Assembly (NCBI GenBank): GCA_029261575.1
Contig: JAJDBD010000073.1
Coordinates: 1-50,602, forward strand
Direction of reading: 5' to 3'
DNA: 50,602 nucleotides
Source: Nitrospinaceae bacterium
GTDB lineage: Bacteria; Nitrospinota; Nitrospinia; Nitrospinales; JACRGP01
Part shown: in pieces, positions 42,743 through 50,602 of the stretch
Position numbering within the stretch: the first letter of the stretch is position 1
Layout of the letters: every line of letters begins with the position of its first letter
The notes under the pieces: model-generated
The model's database searches: none
What the model was told of the DNA's origin: nothing
Seen by the model: only the letters and a program-made list of their open reading frames with translations
Made by a program: the position numbers and the translations under genes

Positions 42743-44467
42743 TTACAGCCGCACCTGGCTCCTGAACAAATCCGCATAGACGGAATTTTCGTTAATGAGT
42801 CCTTCGTGCGTTCCTTCTTCCACCAGCGAGCCGTTTTGGATCACCAGAATCCGGTCGACGTCTTCCAGCGTGGAAAGCCGGTGCGCGATGATCAGTGTGG
42901 TCCGGTAAGCCGTTAATTTGCTCAGAGCCTCTTTGATTTTACTTTCCGTCGCCGTGTCCACCGAGGCGGTCGCCTCGTCCAGAACAAGGATGGGCGGGTC
43001 TTTCAAAAAAGCGCGCGCGATGGCGACGCGGGTTTTTTCCCCGCCGGAAAGTTTCACGCCTCTTTCACCGATCAGGGTATCGTAGCCTTTCCCCAGTCGT
43101 TCGATGAACTCGTGCGCATGCGCCGCCTGGGCGGCTTCGATCAACTGGTCCCGGGTCGCTTCCCGGTTTCCATAAAGAATATTTTCCCCCACGGTTCCGT
43201 TAAATAAAAATGGATCCTGGGAAACGAGACCGATCTGCTCCCGGAGGTAAGCCAGATTCAATTGGCGAATGGGAAAGCCGTCGAGGCGGATCGATCCGTC
43301 GTTCGCGTCGTAAAAACGCAGAAGGAGTTTGACGAGCGTGGACTTTCCGCTTCCCGTGGCTCCCGCCAGGGCGACGTGTTCCCCCGGTTCGATGGAAAAG
43401 GAGACGCTGTGGACGACTTCTTTCCCTTTCGCGTAGGAAAAAGAAACCCGGTCGTAAACAATCCGGCCCTGCACGTTGGTCGAGGGCAGAATGGCGTCCG
43501 GCGCTTCCTGAACTTCCGGTTGCGCGTCTATGATCTCGAACACCCGGTTCCCCGACACCAGGGCGTGTTGCAACATGTGGTTCAGGGAATGCAGCTGGTT
43601 GATGGGATTATAGAAAAGAGCCAGATATCCCATGAAGGCGACCAGGGCGCCCACGGTGATTTCTTCCGCGCGCACGAGACCGATTCCGTAAATCAGAATG
43701 AACAAGGTTCCCGTCGACCCCAGGAACATCATCGCGGGGGAGTACATGGCCCATAGCCGCATCACGTTGAGCGTGCCCTGGCAAAGCGACTGGCTCCTGT
43801 CGTTGAAACGCTGAACCTCGTGTCGTTGACGGTTGAAGGCCAGCGTCTCCCGAATTCCCGATATGGTATCCTGCAAAATCGAACTCAATTTGGCGGAGCG
43901 TTCCCGGTTGATCTGGTACAAATCCTGGGCGCGGTGAGTGTACTTTATCGCTCCCAGGAACAGGATGGGGATGGGGATCAGGGAGACCAGCGCCAGTTTC
44001 CAATGCAGGAAAAATAAAATAATAATAATACCGACGAGGGTCAGCATGGCGGTGATCACCTGTTCCACGCCGTCGATGAAAATCCTTTCCACGTTGGTCA
44101 CGTCCTCCGTCACCCGCGACATGATTTCCCCGGTGGACCGGTTTTCAAAATAAGTCAGGGACAGTTTTTGCATGGCCTGGTATAGCTCGGATCGTATGTC
44201 GTAAACCACTTTTTGTTCCAGGATGTTGTTGAACATGATCCGGATATAGTTTGAATAGTTGCGGCCCAGGTAAGTTACCGCCAGCCCCGCCGTGGCCCAG
44301 TAAACAAAATCGCCGCCGCGTTTCTCGACCAACAGATCGATGATCTCCTTTATGACCCAGGGCGGAACGAGGTCGAGAAGGGTGGTTAAAACGGCGAAAA
44401 ACATCGTCCACACCACGAGGCGTTTGTAGGGACGTAGATAACTCAACACGCGGTAAAGTGATTTCAT
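42743..44467 (-). CDS. MsbA-like ABC exporter (fused membrane and ATPase domains)
   Basis: 574 residues. The six-helix exporter domain occupies about 1-315, with NRSTGEIMSRVTEDVTNVE typical of lipid A flippases, and the ATPase about 335-574. Motifs: Walker A GATGSGKST, Q-loop GLVSQDPFLF, signature LSGGEKTRVAIARAF, Walker B ILVLDEATASVD, switch His IIAHRLST. Likely a lipid A-core flippase, given lpxD and lol genes nearby, but general multidrug exporters share these features. It is convergent with accA (18 bases apart). Confidence 0.9.
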   Translation of the reverse strand: MKSLYRVLSYLRPYKRLVVWTMFFAVLTTLLDLVPPWVIKEIIDLLVEKRGGDFVYWATAGLAVTYLGRNYSNYIRIMFNNILEQKVVYDIRSELYQAMQKLSLTYFENRSTGEIMSRVTEDVTNVERIFIDGVEQVITAMLTLVGIIIILFFLHWKLALVSLIPIPILFLGAIKYTHRAQDLYQINRERSAKLSSILQDTISGIRETLAFNRQRHEVQRFNDRSQSLCQGTLNVMRLWAMYSPAMMFLGSTGTLFILIYGIGLVRAEEITVGALVAFMGYLALFYNPINQLHSLNHMLQHALVSGNRVFEIIDAQPEVQEAPDAILPSTNVQGRIVYDRVSFSYAKGKEVVHSVSFSIEPGEHVALAGATGSGKSTLVKLLLRFYDANDGSIRLDGFPIRQLNLAYLREQIGLVSQDPFLFNGTVGENILYGNREATRDQLIEAAQAAHAHEFIERLGKGYDTLIGERGVKLSGGEKTRVAIARAFLKDPPILVLDEATASVDTATESKIKEALSKLTAYRTTLIIAHRLSTLEDVDRILVIQNGSLVEEGTHEGLINENSVYADLFRSQVRL

Positions 44468-44567
44468 TTTATCCAGGGAACTTTTTGGAATGAAGAAAGA
44501 TACTATTCAACGGCGAAGTATTGCGGAGGCCATAAATTTTTTGGCGATTAAATTTTGCACAGAGACC

Positions 44568-44573
44568 TATAAT
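44568..44573 (+). promoter_or_regulatory. -10 element for the aldo/keto reductase at 44613
   Basis: A perfect TATAAT lies 39 bases before the start codon in the gap divergent from the MsbA-like gene. No well-spaced -35 is visible. Confidence 0.35.
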
Positions 44574-44612
44574 ATAACATCGAATTGAAAAATTTCTTAA
44601 CAGGAAGAGGCT

Positions 44613-45557
44613 ATGGAATATCGTAAATTGGGAAACAGCGATTTGGAAGTTTCGGTCGTCGGGTTTGGCGCCTGGGGAATCGGCGGCGCGCCGTTTTGGA
44701 AAAACGAGGGGGACGAGGCGTCCAAAAGCGCAATCGCGAAAGCCGCCGACCTGGGAGTCAACTTTTTCGACACGGCCCCAGTGTACGGGTTTGGGCGCTC
44801 CGAGGAGTTGATCGGCGAAGCGTTGAAATCGCGTCGCGATAAAGTCTTCATTGCCACCAAGTGCGGCTTGCGTTGGAAAAAGGAGCGCTTGGGGGCCATC
44901 GATAAAGATTGCTCGAAAAAGTCCATCCTCGAGGAAGTCGATCTCAGCTTGAAACGCCTGCAAACCGACGTGATAGATTTGTACCAGGTGCATTGGCCGG
45001 ACAATAAAACCCAGGCGGAAGAGACGATGGAAGCGCTTTTGGAAATTCAGCAAAAGGGCAAGGTTCGGGCCATTGGCGTGAGCAATTATTCCGCCGCGCA
45101 AATGGGAGATTGCTTGAAGTTTGGCAGGATCGATTCGCTTCAGCCGGAATACAGCTTGTTGCAACGCAAAATTGAAAAGGAGACGGTTCCGTTTTGCCTC
45201 GAAAATAATGTTGGAATCATCGCCTACAGTCCTCTGGCGTCCGGAGTTCTAACCGGCAAGTACGACAAGAACACCCACTTTAAGGATTGGCGCGGAAAGG
45301 GAATTTTGGGCGAATTCATCGGGGAGGCGTTTGTGCGAAATATCGCGAAGGTCGACCGGTTAAAAGAGATTTCGCGGACCGAAGGGAAATCCTGCGCGCA
45401 ACTGGCGGTGAACTGGGTGATTCGTCAACCGGGATTGACCTGCGCCCTGTCTGGCGTTAAGAACGCCGATCAAGTGGCGGAGAATCTGGAGTCGGTGGGT
45501 TGGGAGCCGGAGCGTTCAAACGAAATCGACGAAATATTCGCCGTCGCGTCCGCGTAA
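44613..45557 (+). CDS. aldo/keto reductase
   Basis: A 314-residue NADPH-dependent reductase of the general-stress AKR type. Tetrad: D53 and Y58 (FFDTAPVYGFG), K83 (FIATKCGL), H127 (YQVHWPD). The C-terminal cofactor region is ALSGVKNADQVAEN. AGGAAGAGG precedes the ATG. It is related to, but clearly distinct from, the enzyme at 5745-6692. Its stop codon is four bases from the convergent prepilin peptidase stop. Confidence 0.92.
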   Translation: MEYRKLGNSDLEVSVVGFGAWGIGGAPFWKNEGDEASKSAIAKAADLGVNFFDTAPVYGFGRSEELIGEALKSRRDKVFIATKCGLRWKKERLGAIDKDCSKKSILEEVDLSLKRLQTDVIDLYQVHWPDNKTQAEETMEALLEIQQKGKVRAIGVSNYSAAQMGDCLKFGRIDSLQPEYSLLQRKIEKETVPFCLENNVGIIAYSPLASGVLTGKYDKNTHFKDWRGKGILGEFIGEAFVRNIAKVDRLKEISRTEGKSCAQLAVNWVIRQPGLTCALSGVKNADQVAENLESVGWEPERSNEIDEIFAVASA

Positions 45558-45561
45558 ACGG

Positions 45562-46341
45562 TCACACCACAAGCTGGATGTAAAGGCGGATTAGTTCGTC
45601 GCCGGCCATGATAACGATGTAGGTGGCGGCGGCCAGGTAGGGGCCGAATGGAATTTTGCTTCCTTTTTTCCAGATAAGCATCAGGGCCAGTCCGATCACG
45701 GCTCCCAGAAACGAGCCGACAAAGATAACCAGCAAAACGCTCTTCCATCCAAGAAGAGCGCCGACTCCGGCGATGTATTTTATATCGCCGCCGCCCATTC
45801 CCTCCTTGCCGAATACCAGAGGACATAACTCGGCGATTCCGTAAAATAATCCGCCGCCCACCAGAAACCCTATGATGGAATCCACAGGACCCATGATGTA
45901 GCTTCCCGCCGCCAGCCCCAACACGATTCCCGGCAGGGTCAATTGATCCGGAATGATCTGGTGTTCCAGATCAATGGCGGTGATGACGACCAGGGCGGGC
46001 GCGACGATCAGGTAGGCCAGGCCTTCCCAGGTGAATCCGAATTTTAAAAATACCCCGGTCATCAATATGGCGGTCAACACTTCGACCAGAGGATAAATTA
46101 CGGAAATGCGGGTCTTGCAGTTCCGGCATTTGCCCTTCAACAGGAGATAGCCGATTACCGGGATATTGTCGTAGATTTTGACCGGGCTATTGCAGGAGGG
46201 GCAGTGGGAGCCGGGAAATACCAGAGACTCCTTGAGCGGCATCCGGTAAATGCAAACGTTGGCGAAACTGCCGATGCACAGCCCGATAAAAATTACGTAC
46301 GCGACGTGAAATTGAATTGGGATTTGTGCGAATAATTCCAT
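45562..46341 (-). CDS. pilD: type IV prepilin peptidase / N-methyltransferase
   Basis: A 259-residue inner-membrane aspartic protease that cleaves and methylates type IV pilin-like precursors. The N-terminal zinc site is C47, C50, C72, C75 (CPSC...CRNC). The two catalytic Asp lie in TAIDLEHQIIPD and GGGDIKYIAG. About eight membrane helices are predicted. It implies type IV pili or a type II secretion system elsewhere in the genome. It follows recX by 27 bases in an apparent recA-recX-pilD string. Confidence 0.94.
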   Translation of the reverse strand: MELFAQIPIQFHVAYVIFIGLCIGSFANVCIYRMPLKESLVFPGSHCPSCNSPVKIYDNIPVIGYLLLKGKCRNCKTRISVIYPLVEVLTAILMTGVFLKFGFTWEGLAYLIVAPALVVITAIDLEHQIIPDQLTLPGIVLGLAAGSYIMGPVDSIIGFLVGGGLFYGIAELCPLVFGKEGMGGGDIKYIAGVGALLGWKSVLLVIFVGSFLGAVIGLALMLIWKKGSKIPFGPYLAAATYIVIMAGDELIRLYIQLVV

Positions 46342-46368
46342 GAGAGCTGGCGGTAAAGTTTTGCGGTT

Positions 46369-46833
46369 TCAGGGAAGCGTGGTTTCAATGATATTGCGAA
46401 TGATATCGTAGGGAAACCCTTTGCGTTGCAGGCGCTGGGCCAGTCGGCGCTTTTTTTTTACCAGGTCCAGACCCGCCAGCGAAGGCAGGCATTTTTCGGC
46501 GCAGGACCAGGCCAACTGGATCTCATCTATCTCGGAAAAAAGTTTTTCCAACGTGGAAGCGATCAACCCTTCGTCCAATCCCTTCTGAAGAAGCTCCTGC
46601 CGGATACGAAGTTTTCCGAACCGTCGACTTTCGATGCGCGCCCTTCCCCAGTCCTCGGCGAATTGCCTGTCGTTGATGTAGCCAAGGTCGGTCAGGTAGG
46701 TCAGGGCGGAGCTTATGGCGGACGGAGAATATTCCTTTTTATGGAGATAGGTTTGAACTTCCCGGCGACTGCGCGACCGGCGCGCCAAATATTTTATCCC
46801 GGCGGTTTTGGCTCGTTTGAGTTCTGCCTCCAT
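46369..46833 (-). CDS. recX: RecX regulatory protein
   Basis: 154 residues from the ATG at 46833, 16 bases after the recA stop codon. Three-helix repeats typical of RecX can be seen (YLARRSRSRREVQTYLHKKE, DLGYINDRQFAEDWGRARIE, FGKLRIRQELLQKGLDEGLI). RecX limits RecA filament growth. The longer in-frame extension to 46950 lies within recA and has no ribosome site. Confidence 0.9.
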   Translation of the reverse strand: MEAELKRAKTAGIKYLARRSRSRREVQTYLHKKEYSPSAISSALTYLTDLGYINDRQFAEDWGRARIESRRFGKLRIRQELLQKGLDEGLIASTLEKLFSEIDEIQLAWSCAEKCLPSLAGLDLVKKKRRLAQRLQRKGFPYDIIRNIIETTLP

Positions 46834-46849
46834 GAGACTTTTGCGTTCG

Positions 46850-47935
46850 TCAGGATTTACGTTTTTTGCGGGTTCCCTGATCCTCTTCGTCGGATGGTTC
46901 TTTCCTGGAATCGCCGACGGCTTCGCCCGCAGGCGCGGGACCCCAGCCAAGGTTTGCCTTTATTTTGGCTTCGATTTCATTGTAGATTTCGGGGTTCTCT
47001 TTCAGAAAGGTTTTGGAATTTTCCCGGCCCTGGCCCATGCGATTGTCATTATACGAAAACCAGGTTCCGCTTTTGGCGATGACTTCCTGCTCCACGCCGA
47101 GGTCCAATAAATCCCCCGTCCTCGAGATGCCCTCTCCGTAAATAATATCGAATTCGCAATCCTTGAAAGGCGACGCCACCTTGTTTTTGACCACCTTGAC
47201 GCGCGTTCGTCCGCCGATGATCTTGTCGGCGTCTTTGATGGCGGATATCCGGCGGATATCCATCCGCACCGAACAATAAAACTTGAGCGCGTTGCCCCCC
47301 GAGGTGGTTTCCGGGCTGCCAAACATGACCCCGATCTTCATGCGGATTTGATTGATGAAGATGAGACAGGTGTTGGACTTTTTAATGACCCCGGTTAGTT
47401 TGCGCATGGCCTGGGACATGAGCCGCGCTTGCAGTCCCATGTGGGAATCGCCCATGTCGCCGTCCAACTCCGCCTTTGGAACCAGCGCGGCGACGGAGTC
47501 AATGACGATGACGTCCACGGCGCCGCTTCGGATAAGAACTTCGGCGATCTCAAGGGATTGTTCGCCGGTATCGGGTTGCGAAAGCAGAAGATCGTCCAGG
47601 TTGACTCCCAGCTTTTCCGCGTATTTCGGGTCGAGGGCGTGTTCCGCGTCGATGAAGGCCGCCACCCCGCCGGCTTTTTGCGCTTCGGCGATGATGTGCA
47701 GGGTGAGACTGGTCTTGCCGGAAGCCTCCGGACCGTAAATTTCAACAATTCTTCCTCTCGGCACTCCCCCGACGCCTAACGCCCTGTCCAGCGAGAGGGA
47801 ACCGGTGGAGATGACGCCGATTCCTTTTAAGGCTTCCGCCTGGCCGAGTTTCATGATCGATCCTTTCCCAAATTGCTTTTCAATTTGGGAAAAGGCCAGT
47901 TCCAGGGCTTTTGCTTTATTGTCGTCAACAGACAT
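46850..47935 (-). CDS. recA: recombinase RecA
   Basis: 361 residues. Homologous recombination and SOS co-protease. Walker A GPEASGKT (about 68-75), the Walker B region [12 protein letters not shown], the L1/L2 DNA loops and the [20 protein letters not shown] motif are all normal. The C-terminal end is unusually rich in charged residues ([17 protein letters not shown]). It lies between thpR and recX. No LexA-type palindrome was seen upstream. Confidence 0.97.
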   Translation of the reverse strand: MSVDDNKAKALELAFSQIEKQFGKGSIMKLGQAEALKGIGVISTGSLSLDRALGVGGVPRGRIVEIYGPEASGKTSLTLHIIAEAQKAGGVAAFIDAEHALDPKYAEKLGVNLDDLLLSQPDTGEQSLEIAEVLIRSGAVDVIVIDSVAALVPKAELDGDMGDSHMGLQARLMSQAMRKLTGVIKKSNTCLIFINQIRMKIGVMFGSPETTSGGNALKFYCSVRMDIRRISAIKDADKIIGGRTRVKVVKNKVASPFKDCEFDIIYGEGISRTGDLLDLGVEQEVIAKSGTWFSYNDNRMGQGRENSKTFLKENPEIYNEIEAKIKANLGWGPAPAGEAVGDSRKEPSDEEDQGTRKKRKS

Positions 47936-47971
47936 TTTGATTCCTCATATTTATATGGTGGGTGGCGTCAA

Positions 47972-48550
47972 TCAGGCTTCAGCCGGATGCAACGGAAATT
48001 TTTCCAAAACAGTGTATATCGATCCCTGGGGAGTGAGCTGACTTTTATATAGCGTCAGGGAATGCACGTGGATCGGCTCGCAGTGGGTTTGTGCCATGGA
48101 TTTCATTCGCTCCTGCAACGGCTTTTTCCCCTTGCCGGACCTAAAGCGCCCCAGCGTGAGATGAGGCGTGAAATCGCGGCGCTCCCTGGGAAATCCAAGG
48201 GATTCCAGGCCGCATTCCAGAGATTCCCGGATCGCCGACAACGAAGAATCCGAAGCTTCAATGCCCGTCCATATCACGCGCGGGCGGGAAAAACTAGGAT
48301 AGACCCACGTTTTCCTTATCCTGATAATAAATTGGGAGTAGTTACCGGCAATTTCCAAAGTCCCGGTCCTGACCTTTTCCAACTGCGGCTCGTCCACAGC
48401 GGCGAAAAACTTCAAGGTTAAATGAATATTGGCGGGCCGGACCCATTTGACGTCCAGAACAAGATCGTCAAAACCTTTTTGAATTTCCGCCAGAACGTCT
48501 TTGGCAAAGGGTGGAATATCGACGGCGATAAAACAACGCAACTTGGGCAC
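47972..48550 (-). CDS. thpR: RNA 2',3'-cyclic phosphodiesterase
   Basis: A 192-residue member of the 2H phosphoesterase/LigT family. The two catalytic HxTL motifs are NIHLTLKF (H43) and TPHLTLGRF (H129). The N-terminal LRCFIAVDIP is typical. The start is GTG at 48550. It is 36 bases upstream of recA, which suggests co-transcription, as in several other bacteria where a LigT-type gene precedes recA. Confidence 0.92.
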   Translation of the reverse strand: MPKLRCFIAVDIPPFAKDVLAEIQKGFDDLVLDVKWVRPANIHLTLKFFAAVDEPQLEKVRTGTLEIAGNYSQFIIRIRKTWVYPSFSRPRVIWTGIEASDSSLSAIRESLECGLESLGFPRERRDFTPHLTLGRFRSGKGKKPLQERMKSMAQTHCEPIHVHSLTLYKSQLTPQGSIYTVLEKFPLHPAEA

Positions 48551-48579
48551 AGTTTACAAAGAGGGAAAATTGATGTCAA
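48551..48579 (-). promoter_or_regulatory. promoter of the thpR-recA-recX region
   Basis: On the minus strand TTGACA (48574-48579), 17 bases, TAAACT (48551-48556). The -10 abuts the thpR GTG, so the predicted start is near 48545, inside thpR. Either thpR begins further downstream or uses another promoter, or this promoter mainly serves recA. Confidence 0.45.
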
Positions 48580-48670
48580 ACACAAACGGGCTTTCGGATA
48601 ATTTGCGGGTTGGGTTTTAGGGAAATTGAATACCCGCGCAAAATCCAAGACACATTTATAGAAGGGGACG

Positions 48671-49020
48671 GCCCGGCCAGCGTGACGCTGGACTCAATTA
48701 GTGTAACGTTTTAGGGGGGGCGGTTCAAGTATCGGTGGGCTTGCGACTCCAACCCTTCCACCGGGCGTTGCCCGGCCAGCGTGACGCTGGACTCAATTAG
48801 TGTAACGTTTGAAGGGGGGGCGGTTCAAGTATCAGTGAACTTGCGACTCCAACCCTTCCACCGGGCGTTGCCCGGCCAGCGCCAGGCAAGCGCCTGGAGG
48901 CCGATAGCGTAACCTATTTGGGCAACGCTACGAGCTTGGATGCGCTTGCATATTAACTGTAGCAATGAAAGTTCGGCGGGTTAGAGTCCGAGTTGAGGAA
49001 AATTTTTCAATCGTCAACCG
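48671..49020. repeat. tandem 99-100 base repeats with nested palindromes
   Basis: Two consecutive near-identical units start at 48671 and 48770, and a third partial unit begins at 48870. Each begins GCCCGGCCAGC and the first two carry the palindrome CCAGCGT-G-ACGCTGG (48677-48691, 48776-48790), which is shared with 37191-37205. Unit 3 diverges into CCAGGCAAGCGCCTGG. The GGGCGTTGCCCGGCCAGCG junction also recurs at about 49030-49048, inside the next gene. No gene is seen in 48551-49020. Confidence 0.8.
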
Positions 49021-49257
49021 TCACCCCTGGGCGTTGCCCGGCCAGCGCTGGAAAAACCTTTCCCGTATATAATTTCCAGCGAGCCGGGCCAGGGTTTTGT
49101 AGCGCTGGGAATATAACCGGTCGAATTGTATGAGCATTTGGCGTTTCAGGACTCTCTTGAAAGCGCCGGGCGAAATTTCCCCGTCCAATACTTTGCGTTT
49201 TAATACTTCGACCGCCGCCGGGTCGAGCAGATTTAGCATTTGAGGCATGACGCTCAT
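49021..49257 (-). CDS. hypothetical 78-residue helical protein
   Basis: Not recognised. The residues are mostly helical and basic (VEVLKRKVLDGEISPGAFKR, LARLAGNYIRERFFQRW). AGGAGG precedes the ATG by nine bases, good support for translation. The last residues (RWPGNAQG) are encoded by a copy of the GGGCGTTGCCCGGCCAGCG repeat, so the original C-terminus may have been replaced. Confidence 0.65.
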   Translation of the reverse strand: MSVMPQMLNLLDPAAVEVLKRKVLDGEISPGAFKRVLKRQMLIQFDRLYSQRYKTLARLAGNYIRERFFQRWPGNAQG

Positions 49258-49567
49258 GATTCAATTCCTCCTGAATGGGTTGCCAATACGATTAAGTAAT
49301 AGCAAAAGCGGCGCCTTTTATAACTTATTGAAAATAAAGGAGTTTTATTTTTAAGTGCGCCGGGGAGAAGGGTAAAGATTTCCCCCTCACGGCAAAATGA
49401 GGGTTTTCTCTATAGAAGTTGAACGATTGCTATCATCATTATTTCCGCGCGGGAGGCCATTCGACAGGTCAAGAATTACGTATTTGCTCCGATGATCTAT
49501 AATGAGGTGAACGGGATTTTAGACTTCTACAATTTGTGAACGACATCGGAGGGGAAGCGATCAGGAA
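49258..49567. other. 310-base gap with control elements only
   Basis: No coding sequence recognised. It contains the ribosome site of the minus-strand gene, a hairpin CCCTCA-CGGCAAAA-TGAGGG followed by TTTTCT (49384-49408) that looks like a plus-strand terminator with no visible gene before it, and a perfect -10 TATAAT at 49498-49503 for the lipoprotein gene. Confidence 0.5.
49498..49503 (+). promoter_or_regulatory. -10 element of the lipoprotein gene
   Basis: A perfect TATAAT lies 65 bases before the ATG at 49568. No matching -35 is obvious. The ribosome site region contains GGAGGGG and AGGAA. Confidence 0.4.
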
Positions 49568-50365
49568 ATGAGAAATATGCGGATGAAAATATACGCATGC
49601 CTGGCTGTTTTCCTTATGGTCGTTTCCGGATGCGGGAGCGGCGACAAATTTGATACGGACGCCCCCGGCATTGTGGTGGATTTCACCGTCGACGTTGATT
49701 TGAGTAAACCCGTCGTTCAATCCAAACCTGTAAAACCGGAGGCGGTGGAAAAAGATCCGTCCCCCATAAAAACTTCCCCGCCCAAACAGACCCTGCTTGA
49801 TCCTGTAAATGCGGAGCTTTTTTCCCCCGACTCAAAATACCGGACCCTCAAGCGTTATGAAGTTCCCCGGCGGGAGCTTGTCAATATCCGCAATGACTCC
49901 GAGCGGGAATCTGAAATCGAAAACGTATTGGAAATCCCGGTAGCGGCGGAAAAAAGTCTGGTGTTGGGCGGGCGGGGATTGGACGTCGGCGGATTCGAAA
50001 ATCGCTCCAGCGACCGATTGTATATCTCCTCCAAACGCCAGTTTGAAGGGGCGAGGGTTCCTGAGCGCGAAGAGTCCAGGGCGGGACCCATATATATTGG
50101 CGAGGGAATGACGCCGCGCGAAAAGGCTTTGGTTTTTCATTCACGCCCCGGCGGGTATTTTAAAGAATCCAAAACCTCCGGCGAAAAAGAGGTGTTGCCC
50201 GCTCCCGCTCCCGCCATGCGCTTTACCAAAAAAATTCCCGAAACCCGGCTTTTGCTTGCCGAGAGGCCAAACAAAGCTCTCAAGCTTCGCAGAAAAGAGG
50301 ATCCCATGGATCTGCTGGTGGGCCATCCGGATATCAACCGCGAACGTTACAGGAATCCTGATTGA
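49568..50365 (+). CDS. lipoprotein of unknown function
   Basis: 265 residues. The signal peptide ends in the lipobox VSGC (Cys22), followed by Gly-Ser, so lipid anchoring is expected and Lol-dependent sorting is possible. The mature part is Pro- and Lys-rich near the start (about 45-80) and otherwise polar with no repeats or known domain. Two further in-frame ATG codons (residues 4 and 6) could be the real start. I do not recognise a family. Confidence 0.75.
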   Translation: MRNMRMKIYACLAVFLMVVSGCGSGDKFDTDAPGIVVDFTVDVDLSKPVVQSKPVKPEAVEKDPSPIKTSPPKQTLLDPVNAELFSPDSKYRTLKRYEVPRRELVNIRNDSERESEIENVLEIPVAAEKSLVLGGRGLDVGGFENRSSDRLYISSKRQFEGARVPEREESRAGPIYIGEGMTPREKALVFHSRPGGYFKESKTSGEKEVLPAPAPAMRFTKKIPETRLLLAERPNKALKLRRKEDPMDLLVGHPDINRERYRNPD

Positions 50366-50371
50366 GCAGGA

Positions 50372-50563
50372 TCATTTCCCCCGATCCGGTTTCTCCGAGG
50401 TCGGGGCGCTTTGGGAGAGGTCCGGAATATTCGGAGCGCTCGGGGGATGGCTTCCCTTGTACCAGTAGAAGACCAGCCAAAACCCAATCATAAAAATTAC
50501 GAGTATCATTTTCCGGGTCCGGCTGAGCGCGGGGAAATTTTTTTTCTCAGATGATTGAGCCAT
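50372..50563 (-). CDS. hypothetical single-pass membrane protein
   Basis: 63 residues from the ATG at 50563, preceded by GAGGAA; an in-frame TTG at 50584 would add seven residues. Residues about 15-34 form one hydrophobic helix (KMILVIFMIGFWLVFYWYKG), with a basic cytoplasmic start and a Pro/Ser-rich tail that should face the periplasm. It converges with the lipoprotein gene (6 bases apart). Confidence 0.6.
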   Translation of the reverse strand: MAQSSEKKNFPALSRTRKMILVIFMIGFWLVFYWYKGSHPPSAPNIPDLSQSAPTSEKPDRGK

Positions 50564-50602
50564 TACCGTTTCCTCGTCCTTCAATCCACGGGCCGGTCAG
50601 GG

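Noticed and set aside
46834-46950. Longer recX start inside recA
   Set aside because: The extension is a shadow of the recA C-terminus; the ATG at 46833 follows the recA stop and matches family length.
48720-48760. GGTTCAAGTATC looked like a tRNA T-arm
   Set aside because: No acceptor or anticodon stems can be built around it, and it is part of a tandem repeat.
48700-48870. Possible CRISPR array suggested by repeated units
   Set aside because: Only two full contiguous units, with no unique spacers between short repeats and no cas genes.

Overview
The window is ordinary-density bacterial chromosome (about 55 genes, most spaced by tens of bases or overlapping) with a few accessory patches. 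It comes from a Gram-negative (diderm) bacterium: it carries lpxD, the lipoprotein-releasing genes lolC and lolD, an MsbA-like lipid flippase, a type IV prepilin peptidase and a lipobox lipoprotein. RNase Y, GatCA and a Bacillus/epsilon-type succinate dehydrogenase/fumarate reductase with one cytochrome b subunit argue against a gammaproteobacterium. The mixture fits Nitrospinota or a deltaproteobacterium-like lineage; that placement is an inference from gene content, with no marker-gene phylogeny behind it.

Layout. 183-4636: a MacA/MacB-like export operon with adaptor, ATPase and two separate permeases, closed by a bidirectional terminator. 4702-9290 (minus): small membrane proteins, an aldo/keto reductase, a uracil-DNA glycosylase and a DUF1566 protein. 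9295-11341 (minus): squalene synthase and IspH, two steps of isoprenoid/triterpenoid synthesis. 11459-14837 (minus): sdhC-sdhA-sdhB. 14989-15716 (minus): a zinc-ribbon protein and an HU/IHF-like protein. 15913-16833: a 2-hydroxyacid dehydrogenase. 16853-19355: an AT-rich SacI-family restriction-modification island with a small HTH regulator. 19433-23377 (minus): a short pheT without its usual tRNA-binding domain, then a PQQ-type sugar dehydrogenase whose start lies in a dispersed repeat. 23517-28168: RNase R and ComEC. 28289-28669: a His/Pro-rich secreted protein. 28747-29426 (minus): a HigBA toxin-antitoxin with two operators. 29615-31615: a Lys-rich protein and gatC-gatA. 31962-33822: a coiled-coil protein, zapA, a convincing 6S RNA and 5-formyl-THF cyclo-ligase, the same order as in E. 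coli. 33865-37038: RNase Y and lysS. 37328-40367: lolC, lolD and lpxD (envelope biogenesis). 40532-42724: a leucine-rich-repeat protein and accA. 42743-45557: msbA-like transporter (minus) and a second aldo/keto reductase (plus). 45562-48550 (minus): thpR-recA-recX-pilD. 48671-49050: tandem and palindromic repeats. 49021-50563: a small protein, a lipoprotein and a small membrane protein.

The accessory signals that stand out are the SacI-type island with its palindrome-flanked promoter, the 6S RNA, the EMAP-less PheT that has no neighbouring pheS, and a family of short palindromic/MITE-like repeats that in two places supply the ends of coding sequences. No CRISPR array, prophage, transposase gene, tRNA or rRNA was recognised. 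I did not find a clearly new multi-gene system; the findings list the best candidates with their limits.
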